Position numbers and translations under genes: made by a program. Positions 24,670-34,600 of a DNA stretch of 64,000 nucleotides are shown piece by piece (positions within the stretch are counted from its first letter, which is position 1; each line of letters starts with the position of its first letter). The stretch is taken from NCBI GenBank assembly GCA_963691835.1, contig OY829383.1, positions 4,154,001-4,218,000 of the forward strand, in the 5' to 3' direction. Under the pieces are notes generated by a model. That model saw only the letters and a list, made by a program, of their open reading frames with translations, made no database searches and had not been told where the DNA came from. Origin of the DNA: G963691835 sp963691835. GTDB taxonomy: Bacteria; Pseudomonadota; Alphaproteobacteria; Thalassobaculales; Thalassobaculaceae.

Positions 24670-26493
24670 TCAGTCACGATCTGAGATCACAAACTCGCGG
24701 ACCTCATCCGACAGATGTCTGTCTGTCGGCTGACGGTCCTGTGTTCCCAGTCGATGCAGTTTGATCAGCACGTTGGACTCACGACTGATCGGGTACATCC
24801 CGCCCTCGGAGAAGGCGGCACCAGCGGACGGGAAACGCTGAACGATGCGTTCCGTTGCGAACACGCCGCCGCTCGACATCACCTCAATCAGCGCGAAGTG
24901 GTCGAACCCAACATCGTCCGACGCTGACGTTGTGTCGTCTTCAACGTGACCCTCGGGTGCACTATGGGTCGCCAAGGTTTCGGCTGGGTCATTCTCCCCG
25001 GCGGATTCATCCTTGGCGGGCTGTCCGGTAGCGTCGGAGGCTTGGGCGGCCAGGATCCGGTCAACGGCCGCATCGTCTTCCTCCCCACACGGCAACCTCT
25101 CCTCGGCGTCCATCTGCCGGAGCGGACCGGCGGCATCCCGCGCACCAGACTTGCCGCCGTCGGTAGCCTTGTGGACCGTCGCGTCATCACCTTCGGTCCG
25201 CGTCGACGCTTTGCTGGGGCGAGCCGAAGATAGTGCCTCGTCGATGAGGATCTTAAGGCCCTTCGCGTCCCCTTTTTCCGGGTCAAGGACGTCGCGCCTC
25301 AGGGCGAATACCAAGCCGTCCAAGTCGTCGAACGAGATCCTGAGGTCCTGGGCCGTTCCCTTAGGGGTCGCCGCGCTGGCCGTGACAACGGACATGGCCC
25401 GCGCAAGCGCGTCGGCATCGTTCAAGTTCTCAATTCGGATGAAGACGGCAACCGGTGGACCACTTTCCGCATCGTCCGCTTCCGAGCCCTGCTCGCGGAA
25501 GGAATCAATGAGCGGGGGGAGATAGAGAGCGAAGTCCTCTGCCTCCGTCTTGCTGTCCACGACGAACATGCGGCCTGTATTGATTGCACGCTCATGAAGG
25601 ATATCGCCTGGAATGTAGCCGACCTGATCAATCGGAACCCCCAGCCCGCGGCTGATCATGGACAAAAGAGCGCCGCCCGGGAGACCGCTTTCCTTCTCCA
25701 GTTCCTGAGCCATGCCAAGGAGGACCAGCGCCAGTCCCAAGCGCTCTGGGTCACTTGGCGGTACCGCTTTCGCTCCGCAGTTCTCGATCGCGAGACTGAT
25801 AAGGCCGGCGAAATCAAACTGCGCCTTCCGGATCTGCTCTTCCTTCTCTTTGGAAGCCGTGACCTCGGCAAAATCCTTCTGAACCTGTGTCTCTTTCGGA
25901 GGGACCGCCGGTTTGGGCGCCGGTGGGGCGGACGGCGTGAAAAGGTCGACCAGATGCGGTCCTAGATCCCGGCGTAACAGCTCCAACACCCGGTGGGCCG
26001 GATAGGCAGCAATTCCCCCCATCAGAAACAGGAAGATATTGCGGTCGATCAGCACATGCCCAAGGAATGCCGCCAGGATCAGAAAACCCAGCACACTGGA
26101 CGAAATCACTGTGACCGCAAGTGTCAGCGAGAAGCCGCTGTGCCGGACGAGCCAGAAGAGACCGTCGAACAGCCCGGCGGACTTCTTCGCGCTCTGCAGC
26201 TTTCGGGCATGGGCACCACCCGGCCCAGCAACGACGCCGGGCGCCCCCGCTTTGGCCTTGTCGGCACGGGCCATATAGTCCTGAGAGTACTCCTCCAGGA
26301 TCGTCACATCGCCGATCTGAGGGCCGTCCAGAATGGAGCGGAGAACCCGCACGCCGGCGGCGGATCCGCTTTCCTTATCCAGCCACGCGCGCGCAGCCGA
26401 GATGGCGGCGTTCCGGCCGCGCGCGTCGAAGACCTCCTCGACATCCCACCGCCCCCGCCGGAGCACATGGACCGAGTACTCAAAGTCAACCAC
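24670..26493 (-). CDS. Unidentified two-TM protein with long acidic cytoplasmic region
   Basis: 607 residues from a GTG start; I do not recognise the family. The order is a roughly 70-residue N-terminal domain (YSVHVLRRGRWDVEEVFDA) that looks folded, two transmembrane helices (about 121-147 and 151-167), a Pro-rich linker (APPAPKPAVPPKE), an amphipathic/coiled segment, a folded central domain (about 225-430), then a low-complexity acidic stretch (about 430-530) and a final 70-residue conserved-looking tail (FDHFALIEVMSSGGVF). It has no histidine kinase, cyclase or protease motif that I can see. It is divergent from the hpsN-like gene across 195 AT-rich bases. It is probably a real conserved protein, given its long clean frame. 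Confidence 0.75.
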   Translation of the reverse strand: MVDFEYSVHVLRRGRWDVEEVFDARGRNAAISAARAWLDKESGSAAGVRVLRSILDGPQIGDVTILEEYSQDYMARADKAKAGAPGVVAGPGGAHARKLQSAKKSAGLFDGLFWLVRHSGFSLTLAVTVISSSVLGFLILAAFLGHVLIDRNIFLFLMGGIAAYPAHRVLELLRRDLGPHLVDLFTPSAPPAPKPAVPPKETQVQKDFAEVTASKEKEEQIRKAQFDFAGLISLAIENCGAKAVPPSDPERLGLALVLLGMAQELEKESGLPGGALLSMISRGLGVPIDQVGYIPGDILHERAINTGRMFVVDSKTEAEDFALYLPPLIDSFREQGSEADDAESGPPVAVFIRIENLNDADALARAMSVVTASAATPKGTAQDLRISFDDLDGLVFALRRDVLDPEKGDAKGLKILIDEALSSARPSKASTRTEGDDATVHKATDGGKSGARDAAGPLRQMDAEERLPCGEEDDAAVDRILAAQASDATGQPAKDESAGENDPAETLATHSAPEGHVEDDTTSASDDVGFDHFALIEVMSSGGVFATERIVQRFPSAGAAFSEGGMYPISRESNVLIKLHRLGTQDRQPTDRHLSDEVREFVISDRD

Positions 26494-26527
26494 AGCCGCC
26501 CAATCCGACGCATCGATCGAAACGTTT

Positions 26528-26601
26528 TATACAACAGGTATAGAACAATTCTTACTTACAATCCTAACGGTAATTGCATGATCGGAAATAAACGATTACC
26601 G
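26528..26601. promoter_or_regulatory. Inverted repeats in AT-rich divergent promoter region
   Basis: In the 195-bp AT-rich gap between the two divergent genes, TATAC-AACAG-GTATA (26528-26542) is a short-spacer inverted repeat of the type used by GntR-family regulators. CGGTAAT (26568-26574) and ATTACCG (26595-26601) form a second, wider repeat. Either could be an operator for the dehydrogenase operon. The regulator is not in the window, and no experimental consensus can be matched with confidence. Confidence 0.35.
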
Positions 26602-26688
26602 ACCATACCGTGCCCCGCATCACCATTGGCGAAGCATACCACAAGAGGCTATTAGTCCCGTCAAAACCGATCATCAGGGGATGAGACG

Positions 26689-27993
26689 ATGGCGCGATAT
26701 CTCAAAACGGGCATTGATGAGGACGAGGCCGAAGCGGCGAACAAGAAGGTTCGGGATATCGTCGAGGCGACGCTGGACGATATCCGGAAACGCGGCGATG
26801 TCGCGGTCCGGGAGTACTCCCAGAAGTTCGACAATTGGGACAGAGAGGATTTTCGCCTCTCCGAGGGTGAGATCAATGCCTGCCTCGGCGAGATGACCGC
26901 CGAGCAGATCTCCGATATCGAGTTCGCGCAGGAACAGGTCCGGAACTTCGCACAGATCCAGAAGGAAGCCCTCAAAGACGTCGAGGTCGAAACGCTGCCG
27001 GGCGTGGTCCTTGGCCACAAGAACATTCCCGTAAACAGCGTCGGTTGTTATGTGCCCGGCGGCAAGTATCCCTTGGTCGCTTCGGCACATATGAGTGTGG
27101 TGACCGCGGGCGTTGCGGGCGTTCCCCGGATCATTGCCGCCTCACCGCCGTTCGAAGGTCGACCCAACGCGGCTGTTGTCACCGCGATGCACCTGGCCGG
27201 CGCGCAAGAGATTTACTGCTTGGGCGGCATTCAGGCGGTTGGGGCCATGGCACTCGGGACTGGATCGATCGGTTCGGTCGACATGCTTGTGGGGCCGGGC
27301 AATGCCTTTGTCGCGGAGGCGAAGCGTCAGCTCTACGGCCGGGTCGGGATCGATCTGTTCGCCGGTCCGACGGAGACGTTGGTCATCGCGGACGAAACGG
27401 TGGACGGAGAGCTTTGTGCCGCGGATCTATTGGGACAGGCCGAGCACGGGCCAACCTCTCCCGCCGTTCTGCTAACAAACTCCGAGAAGCTTGCCCGTGA
27501 CACCATGGCGGAAGTCGAACGGCAACTGACAGTCCTGCCCACAGGCGAAGTGGCGGGCCAGGCGTGGCGCGATTACGGGCAGGTCATCGTCTGTGAGGAT
27601 GAAGAGGAAATGGTTCGCGAAGCCGACCGGATCGCCTCGGAGCACGTCCAGGTGATGACCCGCGACCCAGAATACTTCCTCAACAACATGACAAACTATG
27701 GGGCCCTGTTCCTGGGCGCTGAGACCAACGTCTCCTATGGCGATAAGGTCATCGGAACGAACCACACCCTACCCACTCAGAAAGCGGCGAAATACACCGG
27801 CGGTCTGTGGGTCGGCAAATTCCTCAAAACCTGCACCTATCAACGAGTGACGGAAGAAGCGAGCGTGATGATCGGCGAGTACTGCTCCCGCCTATGCGCG
27901 ATCGAAGGATTCGCGGGACACAAGGAGCAGGCTGACATCCGGGTCCGCCGGTACGGCGGCAAGAACATCGCCGGCGGCGGAGACGCGGCATGA
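26689..27993 (+). CDS. HpsN-like dehydrogenase (histidinol dehydrogenase family)
   Basis: A 434-residue zinc- and NAD-dependent dehydrogenase of the HisD fold. Zinc-ligand equivalents are seen in GQAEHGPTS, SYGDK and EGFAGHKEQ, and the catalytic Glu-His pair in ASEHVQVM. Several features match the sulfopropanediol 3-dehydrogenase (HpsN) branch rather than biosynthetic HisD: the segment GTNHTLPTQKAAKYTGGLW followed by VGKFLKTCTYQRVT, and the linkage to an SDR gene instead of his genes. If so it would oxidise 2,3-dihydroxypropane-1-sulfonate to sulfolactate. The substrate assignment is inference; automatic pipelines would call it hisD. Its stop overlaps the SDR start by 4 bp. Confidence 0.8.
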   Translation: MARYLKTGIDEDEAEAANKKVRDIVEATLDDIRKRGDVAVREYSQKFDNWDREDFRLSEGEINACLGEMTAEQISDIEFAQEQVRNFAQIQKEALKDVEVETLPGVVLGHKNIPVNSVGCYVPGGKYPLVASAHMSVVTAGVAGVPRIIAASPPFEGRPNAAVVTAMHLAGAQEIYCLGGIQAVGAMALGTGSIGSVDMLVGPGNAFVAEAKRQLYGRVGIDLFAGPTETLVIADETVDGELCAADLLGQAEHGPTSPAVLLTNSEKLARDTMAEVERQLTVLPTGEVAGQAWRDYGQVIVCEDEEEMVREADRIASEHVQVMTRDPEYFLNNMTNYGALFLGAETNVSYGDKVIGTNHTLPTQKAAKYTGGLWVGKFLKTCTYQRVTEEASVMIGEYCSRLCAIEGFAGHKEQADIRVRRYGGKNIAGGGDAA

Positions 27994-28766
27994 CGGATCG
28001 TGCGATGCCGAAAGTCCTTCCGAGCTTTCAATTGGATGGCAAGACCGCCCTTGTGACCGGCGCTGGCCGCGGGCTGGGTGAAGGATGCGCGCGCGCGTTG
28101 GCGGAGGCCGGGGCGGACGTCATTCTGATGTCCCGAACGGCGTCCGAATTGGAAGCGTTGGCCGATGAGATCCGGCAGGCCGGTGGCAGCGCGCGGACAG
28201 CGGTCGCCGACCTGATGGCGCTGGACGACACGCTGGCAACGGTCGCCGGACTTGGCCCCGTCGACATCCTGGTCAACAACGCGGGCACCAATAAGCCGCA
28301 GCCGTTCGTGGATGTCTCCGAAGATACGTTCGATTGGATCATGGATCTGAACGTCAAGGCCGTCTTTCGGATCAGCCAAGTCGTCGTCCGGGACATGATC
28401 GCCCGCGGAATCCAAGGGTCCGTCATTCACATGTCCTCTCAGATGGGCCATGTGGGTGCCCCGAACCGAACGGTCTATTGCACCTCGAAACACGCGATCG
28501 AGGGCCTGACAAAGGCGATGGCGGTGGAACTCGCAACCCATAAGATTCGTGTCAATGCGGTCGGGCCGACGTTCATCGACACACCACTGACCCGCCCCTT
28601 CTTCGAGAGTGAGGAGTTCAAGCAGGACACTCTTGGCCGGATCGCATTGGGCGAAGTGGGCAGGATCGAGGATGTGGCGTCCGCGGTGCTGTATCTCGCG
28701 GCACCGGCTTCTCGAATGGTAACGGGCACCTGCCTGCTGGTGGATGGAGGCTGGACGGCGCGCTGA
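27990..28766 (+). CDS. SDR-family NAD(P)-dependent oxidoreductase
   Basis: A 258-residue short-chain dehydrogenase with the cofactor motif VTGAGRGLGEG near residue 23, NNAG near residue 95, the catalytic Ser (HMSSQMG), and YxxxK as YCTSKHA near residue 164. The C-terminal LLVDGGWTAR is typical of classical SDRs. It overlaps the HpsN-like gene (ATGA), so the two enzymes are made together and probably act on one pathway. By analogy with HpsO/HpsP it could interconvert stereoisomers of the same polyol sulfonate through the keto form; gluconate-5-dehydrogenase-like roles are the alternative. Confidence 0.88.
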   Translation: MTDRAMPKVLPSFQLDGKTALVTGAGRGLGEGCARALAEAGADVILMSRTASELEALADEIRQAGGSARTAVADLMALDDTLATVAGLGPVDILVNNAGTNKPQPFVDVSEDTFDWIMDLNVKAVFRISQVVVRDMIARGIQGSVIHMSSQMGHVGAPNRTVYCTSKHAIEGLTKAMAVELATHKIRVNAVGPTFIDTPLTRPFFESEEFKQDTLGRIALGEVGRIEDVASAVLYLAAPASRMVTGTCLLVDGGWTAR

Positions 28767-28772
28767 CGCCGG

Positions 28773-29687
28773 TCAGTCCGCCGCCTCCCCTTCGTCTGGG
28801 ATGCCGTCGAGCCATTTCGGACGCGGCCGCTCAAACGCCACATGGTCGCCAAAATGAAAGACTGTCGGCTGAAGCGTCTTCACATCCTGGTCTGTGAACA
28901 CACGCGCCGGCCCGTCCACATGCACAAAGCGCTCGTGGCTCTCCACCCACTCGGTCGCCGGCATCAGGGTGCTGCCCCGGGTGACGATGTCCCAAATGAA
29001 GTAGTGGTGGGGAATGATGACCTTGGCGCCCAGGCGTCCGGCAATTCGGTCCGCCGCCTCGTAGGTCAGGATATGCCGGGATTCCTCAACCGGCAGCAGA
29101 ACGATGTCGACCTCCCCGAGGGCCTCCCAAACATGCGGGTCCGGGTCCGCCCGATTGTCGCCCCAATGCAGGATGCGCAATCCTCCGGTTTCGATCAGCA
29201 TGAGAACGTTGTCGAATGACCGGGGATTGTTCGGCGGACGCACGTCCACGCCGGTCAGCCGATGGGTCAAAGCCGGCCAATCGTAAAGGCTCTGCGAGCC
29301 ATCGGTCGCGTGTTTGTCCGCGAGGCCGGTAATCGTCACGTCGTGGAAGGCGAACGTGCCGATCATCCGATCCAGAGACATATGGGACTTCAGCAGATGA
29401 AGCGCGTCGTGATCGAAGTGCGCGTGGGTCGAGATGCCGATATCGCATTCGGTCAGGGGGAAGTCGTAGTAGTACCAGTCCCACTTGCCCGATGGGTGGT
29501 TTCGCCAAGGGTCCACGATCATGCTGATCCCGCCCGGTGACGTGATCCGGAAGGCCGATCCGGCCATATAGGCGATCTCGACACCCTGGGCAGGTTCTGT
29601 TTCCGGCCGGTCCCGCTGAACGCGGATCATCTCATTGTGGTTCTCTGATTGTTGCCAAGAGTTGAGGCCGTCATTGATGGACGCCAT
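28773..29687 (-). CDS. MBL-fold metallo-hydrolase
   Basis: 304 residues of the metallo-beta-lactamase superfamily, UlaG-like. The metal-binding HxHxDH motif reads THAHFDHDA near residue 93, with further ligands in HWGDNRAD near residue 175 and IIPHHYFIWD near residue 226. An AGGAGA ribosome site precedes ATG 29687. It is cytoplasmic, with no signal peptide. It is convergent with the SDR gene (6 bp apart) and lies 91 bp downstream of the receiver gene on its own strand. A lactonase or phosphodiesterase role is possible, but the substrate is unknown. Confidence 0.85.
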   Translation of the reverse strand: MASINDGLNSWQQSENHNEMIRVQRDRPETEPAQGVEIAYMAGSAFRITSPGGISMIVDPWRNHPSGKWDWYYYDFPLTECDIGISTHAHFDHDALHLLKSHMSLDRMIGTFAFHDVTITGLADKHATDGSQSLYDWPALTHRLTGVDVRPPNNPRSFDNVLMLIETGGLRILHWGDNRADPDPHVWEALGEVDIVLLPVEESRHILTYEAADRIAGRLGAKVIIPHHYFIWDIVTRGSTLMPATEWVESHERFVHVDGPARVFTDQDVKTLQPTVFHFGDHVAFERPRPKWLDGIPDEGEAAD

Positions 29688-29778
29688 TGCTCATTCTCCT
29701 GAGTGGGCCGGTGAAAGGACTTGAAAGGCTTAGCGGGACGCAGGGGTGTCAACGACTTTGATGAGCCGATGCGCTTCG

Positions 29779-30147
29779 TCAGTCTCCTTGGATTGCACGC
29801 CTCAGATCCGAAAGATCGACAGGTTTCATAAGGACTTCAGTGATTTCCACCCCATGGGCCTGCGCAGATGCCTTCAGCCCTTCGACATCCGATGGAACCT
29901 CACCGCTGAGGATGATGGCCCGGATCCCGGGGGCGGCGTTTCCAACCAATCTTAAGAGGGCCTGGTGATCCAATCCCGGGATATTGAGATCAAGGAGAAC
30001 GACGGACGGAACCGGGTCTGACAGCGCTGCCGGAATCTCCCCGGCCGACATTGCCGAGGAAAAACTCCCGGGCAAGCGCGTGACAACACGCTGGAGCAGC
30101 TTCTGAACGCCGGGGTCATCATCAATAACAGCCACATGCAGGCTCAC
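29779..30147 (-). CDS. Single-domain response regulator (receiver only)
   Basis: A 122-residue stand-alone receiver with acidic pocket DDD at 9-11, phospho-acceptor Asp53 (VVLLDLNIPG), and the conserved Lys in LMKPVDLSD near residue 107. There is no output domain, so it must act by protein contact or as a phosphate sink or shuttle. The GTG start overlaps the stop of the kinase gene (GTGA), marking the kinase as its likely partner. It would be read after the kinase on the same message. Confidence 0.85.
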   Translation of the reverse strand: MSLHVAVIDDDPGVQKLLQRVVTRLPGSFSSAMSAGEIPAALSDPVPSVVLLDLNIPGLDHQALLRLVGNAAPGIRAIILSGEVPSDVEGLKASAQAHGVEITEVLMKPVDLSDLRRAIQGD

Positions 30148-30881
30148 GACGACGCCTCCATGTCAGCCTCGACCGGCAACCGAAAAGCCACCCGTGTCCC
30201 CTCCCCCTCGGTACTTGAAATGATCATACCTTGCCCGGCATCGGAAAGAAGGGCTGCGAGGCGGTTCAGTCCCAATCCAAGACGTCCGCTCTTTGGGTTC
30301 GAGAACGGCTCAACGGCCAACTCCATGGTCTCTGGCGACATGCCGGCGCCATTGTCAGTAACCGCGAACTCGACGAAAGCCCCCGCGGCGACCGCAGACA
30401 AGACGATCTTGGTCGACCCAGCGAGGACCGCGTTTCGCGTCAGTTCCACCAGAAACAGGCACAAAACATCGAGTGGAATTGCCACGGTCAGAACGTCGTC
30501 GGCGCTCTCCACCTGGATCTGGGCTTTATCGGACTCCATATCTCGCGCGACGGTTCCCAGTGCTACCGGCACAAATGCCGATTCGTCGAGTAGAGCCGCC
30601 CTTTGCATGCCCGCGGCCTGTCCTAGGCGCTGTGCAAACGTCGAAAGCCCGTCCAGCGACTCCTTCAAGAAAGAGAGATCCTCCGACTGTCCCACTGGAC
30701 CCTCGGACAAGAGATCCGCCCGCCCCTTGGCTGCAAACAGAAGATTGTTGATGTCGTGGGATGTTCTTCGAAGAATCCGACGGGTGGTCGCCTGACGCGG
30801 GTCCGTCGGAGATATCTCAATTGTATGTGCGTACCGGCTCGCGTTCTCTTGCACCGTCGCTGTTTCCTCATGAATTCCCAT
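30144..30881 (-). CDS. Soluble sensorless histidine kinase
   Basis: A kinase of about 245 residues with no sensor and no membrane segment. The H-box is TSHDINNLL (His42), a relative of the HDFNNLL type normally found in hybrid kinases. The HATPase domain shows an N-box (LTRNAVLAG), DNGAGMS and GRLGLGLNRL. ATG 30881 (MGIHEETATV) is chosen because the longer frame to 30971 crosses the divergent promoter region. The gene overlaps the receiver gene by 4 bp and is divergent from a NarL-type regulator. It may sense through partner proteins or act as a phosphotransferase; the HATPase motifs look intact enough for ATP binding. Confidence 0.8.
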   Translation of the reverse strand: MGIHEETATVQENASRYAHTIEISPTDPRQATTRRILRRTSHDINNLLFAAKGRADLLSEGPVGQSEDLSFLKESLDGLSTFAQRLGQAAGMQRAALLDESAFVPVALGTVARDMESDKAQIQVESADDVLTVAIPLDVLCLFLVELTRNAVLAGSTKIVLSAVAAGAFVEFAVTDNGAGMSPETMELAVEPFSNPKSGRLGLGLNRLAALLSDAGQGMIISSTEGEGTRVAFRLPVEADMEASS

Positions 30882-30987
30882 GGCCTTGCCCGAAATCCGA
30901 ACGATATGGTTACAGTTAATTCGTAAAGGCGTATAGAAACACGGTAACGACGTTGCGTCCGAGTGCAACATAGAGGAGTGGGTGGCA

Positions 30988-31635
30988 ATGCGGATCGTAC
31001 TGGCCGACGATCACCGTCTCGTGCTTGAGGCGCTCGACAACTATTTCAAGCAGATCCAGCCAGACATCCAGATCATCGCGGAAACGGACTTCGACGGCGC
31101 CTTCGAGGCCGTGAAAGCTTCCGATTGGGTCGATTTGGTGGTTCTGGACATAAACATGCCCGGTATGGACGGCTTGGGCGGTCTTGAGAAAATGCGGGAA
31201 GCGTTTCCCGGGCTGCCGGTTGTTTTGATCTCCGGCGAAACCACAATTGAGACGGTCAACCGTGCAATCGAGTTGGGAGCCGCGGGCTTCATTCCCAAGG
31301 ATCTAGGTGGATCCGCAGCCATCAAGGCCCTGGAGCTTATTCTGTCTGGGGAAGTCTACGTTCCGGCCAAACTGATGGCGTCCAGTTCCATCAAGAAGTC
31401 AGAGGACCAAGCAGCTCCGGCTCAAGAAGGTGCGGCGCTCGCCTCGCTCACCCCGCGGGAGCGGGAGGTCATGGGTCTCCTGATCGAAGGAAAATCGAAC
31501 AAGGAGATCGCACGCGATCTTGGCTTGAAGGACATTACCGCCGCGTTCCATTTGAAAGGGGTCTTCCGGAAGCTGGAAGTCTCAAACAGAACCGAAGCCG
31601 TCATTACCGCCATAAGGCTTGGCTGGCAGGTCTAA
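30988..31635 (+). CDS. NarL/FixJ-type response regulator
   Basis: A 215-residue response regulator: a receiver with phospho-acceptor Asp54 (VVLDINMPGMDG) and a LuxR-type helix-turn-helix (LTPREREVMGLLIEGKSNKE, about residues 150-210). ATG 30988 is preferred to GTG 30982, because GAGGAG at 30972-30977 is about 10 nt away from the former and too close to the latter. It precedes the PAS hybrid kinase by 15 bp on the same strand, so those two form a two-component pair. The gap to the divergent kinase/receiver pair is about 106 bp, suggesting a shared control region. Confidence 0.88.
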   Translation: MRIVLADDHRLVLEALDNYFKQIQPDIQIIAETDFDGAFEAVKASDWVDLVVLDINMPGMDGLGGLEKMREAFPGLPVVLISGETTIETVNRAIELGAAGFIPKDLGGSAAIKALELILSGEVYVPAKLMASSSIKKSEDQAAPAQEGAALASLTPREREVMGLLIEGKSNKEIARDLGLKDITAAFHLKGVFRKLEVSNRTEAVITAIRLGWQV

Positions 31636-31650
31636 CAGGGAAAGGCCTCC

Positions 31651-34600
31651 ATGACAGATCTGGGCGTGCGGTCGGCAGACGAAGTGCTGGCATTGCGGGC
31701 CGTTTTTGATCGTCTGGATCAGGGTATCGTTGCGTACGGTGCCGATCTCCGCTTGATCGTTTGCAACCGCAAAGCAAGAGAGATCCTGGGATACTCCAAG
31801 GACGAGCCGGCACCGGGTGACCACCTTGAAGACATTGTTCGCAGACGCATTCGTCAAAGCGACTTTGGTGATATCGCCGACACAGATGGATACATTCAGG
31901 ACGTTGTCGACCGTGCCAAACTGAACCGGGCCTATACCGAGGTTCGCCGTCTTCCGGACGGCACGGTTCTGGATGTCCAGTCCGAACCATTGGACGGTGG
32001 CGGGTTCATCTCCACCTACATTGATGTGACGGACCGGGCTCGGACGGAGGATGCCCGGCGTCAAAGCGATGAACGCTACAGGTTACTGATCCAGGCGATG
32101 CCGGTTGGCATGGCAATCGTTCAGGACGGGATCATCGCCTTGGCAAACCCGGCGATGGCGCGAATACTCGGTGTCACGAACGTTGATGGCCACCGCATGG
32201 ACGAGTTCATCGCGGGCACGGATGAACATCCGCTGATCCTCGGCGATGGTCCCGTCACCGCCCGCGCTCCGACACCGCCAATCGAGCTAAGGCTGATCTC
32301 TTCTAGTGGTGACCTTGTCCCGGTGCTGGCGTCACGGACGGCCGTTCATCAGGACGGCCGGCTGGCAACTCTCTTTATGTTCGGTGACTTGACCGCGCTG
32401 AAGCATGCCGAAGCCCAACTGGCAGAGAGCGAAACCCACGTCAAAGAGATCACCAATGTCCTCCCATTTCCCCTCACCCGAATTTCCCCGGATGAGCGGT
32501 TCCTGTTTGTCAATCCGTCCGGTGCCGCCTGGTACAAGAAGAAACAAAAAGATGTAATTGGCAAGAAAGTTGTTGATGTACTGGGAGAGGAATTAACTGC
32601 AAACCTCCGTTTTCATTGGAATAAGGCGTTCCAGGGGAAGACATCGGTCTTCGAGACGCGGGCGAGCTATCCGGACGGACAGGACCGCGATGTTCGGATC
32701 ACTTACCTGCCGAACGCGGATGAGAACGGACACGTCAAGGAGATCATCGGCTTTGTTTACGATCTGACTGCGCTCAGACGAGCAGAGGAAGATGCGGATG
32801 TTGCCCGGCGCCGGCTGGAAGAAGCCGTCCAGACCGTTGAACATGGCGTGGCTGTCTATGATGAGCAGGATCGCCTCATCGTCTGGAATGCTGCCTTCAG
32901 TCAACTCAACGCGAGAATTGCCGACAAACTGCGGGTGGGCGCCCAATTCGCCGATCTGCTGAAGGAGATTGTCGCGACCGGGCAGGTTCCAGAGTCGATC
33001 GGCCGGGAAGAGGAATGGATGGCGGAGCGGCAGGCTCAGCATGGCTCGACCGAACCACAGGAACGCATGGTGTCCGATGGTGAATGGTACCGGGTGACGG
33101 AGAGGAACACGCCCTCAGGCGGTATCGTTGGTATGTGGACCAACATCACCGAACTAAAGCACCGCGAGCGGGCGCTCCAGATCAGTGAGCAGCGCCTTAA
33201 GGCCATCATCGACCAAACGCCAGCCGGCGTCGTCTTGAAGGATGCCGCCGGTCACATCCAGTACATAAACACGCTTGCAAGCACCTGGTATGGCGTCTCT
33301 GCGCACCCGTCATCTACCCTGGGGACACTTGAAGGTCTGGATCCGGTCGATGGGCCTGCGCTGACCGACGAAGAGTTGGGGGTTCTGGAAACCCGAGCCG
33401 GGATGGAAGTTGAGATCGAAGACCGTTTCGTTGACGGGTCGCTACATAACCTGACCGTCCGGCGGTTCCCCGTGATCGGACCAGACGCCCAACCGATCGG
33501 TGTCGGTACCATGAGCATCGACGTGACGGATCAGCGCAAGATTGAGCAGCAACTGCGAGAGTCTCAGAAGATGGAGGCCATCGGCCAGCTAACCGGCGGT
33601 ATTGCGCATGATTTCAATAATTTGCTGACGCCCGTCCTGGGGAATCTCCAACTCCTGGAAGATGGGGTGAGTGATAACCCCGAAGACCTGGAACTTGTCA
33701 CGGAAAGCATCGCGGCGATCCAGCGCGGTGCGGAGCTCACCAGACGGCTCCTTGCGTTTGCCAGGAAACAGCCCCTGGCCCCGCAACCCATCAACATCAA
33801 TGAGTTGGTGGAGTCCATGGACAGCCTGATCCGGCGGACCATCGGTGCAAACATTGATCTTCGCGCGGTGGCGGCCGTCGACCCGTGGTTTGCGAAAGCG
33901 GATCCCAACCAGCTCGAGAATGCTCTTCTCAACTTGGTCATCAATGCCCGCGACGCAATCAGCAGCACGGGTAAGGATGGCACCATCATCATTGAGACGG
34001 AGAACGTCGTTCTAGACGGCGGCATTCCGGGGTGGGACGGGCTTCTCACAATCGGCGACTACGTGATGCTGTCCGTCAGCGACAATGGCATCGGGATGAC
34101 CCAAGACGTGCAAGACCGCGTCTTCGAGCCATTCTTCACGACCAAAAGCACCGGCCAAGGCACCGGTCTCGGTCTCAGCATGGTGTTTGGTTTTGTCAAA
34201 CAGTCATCAGGAGCCGTCAACATCTACTCTGAGGCCGGACAAGGGACGACCGTCCGGCTTTACTTTCCCCGGTCCGCGAGCACCGAAACCCGTCGCCTCA
34301 CCCAAGCGGAACGCACAGCGAAGCTGCCCAGGGGAACAGAGACAATTCTGGTGGTTGAGGATGAAGGCCGGGTGCGGGATTTCGTGGTCCGTGCGCTTGA
34401 GAAGCTCGGCTATACCGTCATCGCCGCGCAGGATGGGCCCACAGCCCTTTCGCTTCTCGAAGACCAAAAGCTGTTGAGCCGGCTGTCTTTGCTGTTCACC
34501 GATATGGTCCTTCCAGGCGGCATGGACGGCACCCAGATCAAGGAAGCCGTTCGCGCCCTCCGGCCAGACCTGCCGTGTCTCTACACCTCAGGATACTCTG

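Noticed and set aside
26689..27993. Biosynthetic histidinol dehydrogenase HisD
   Set aside because: No other his genes are nearby, it is coupled to an SDR, and the C-terminal segments match the HpsN-like branch better. HisD is kept as an alternative only.
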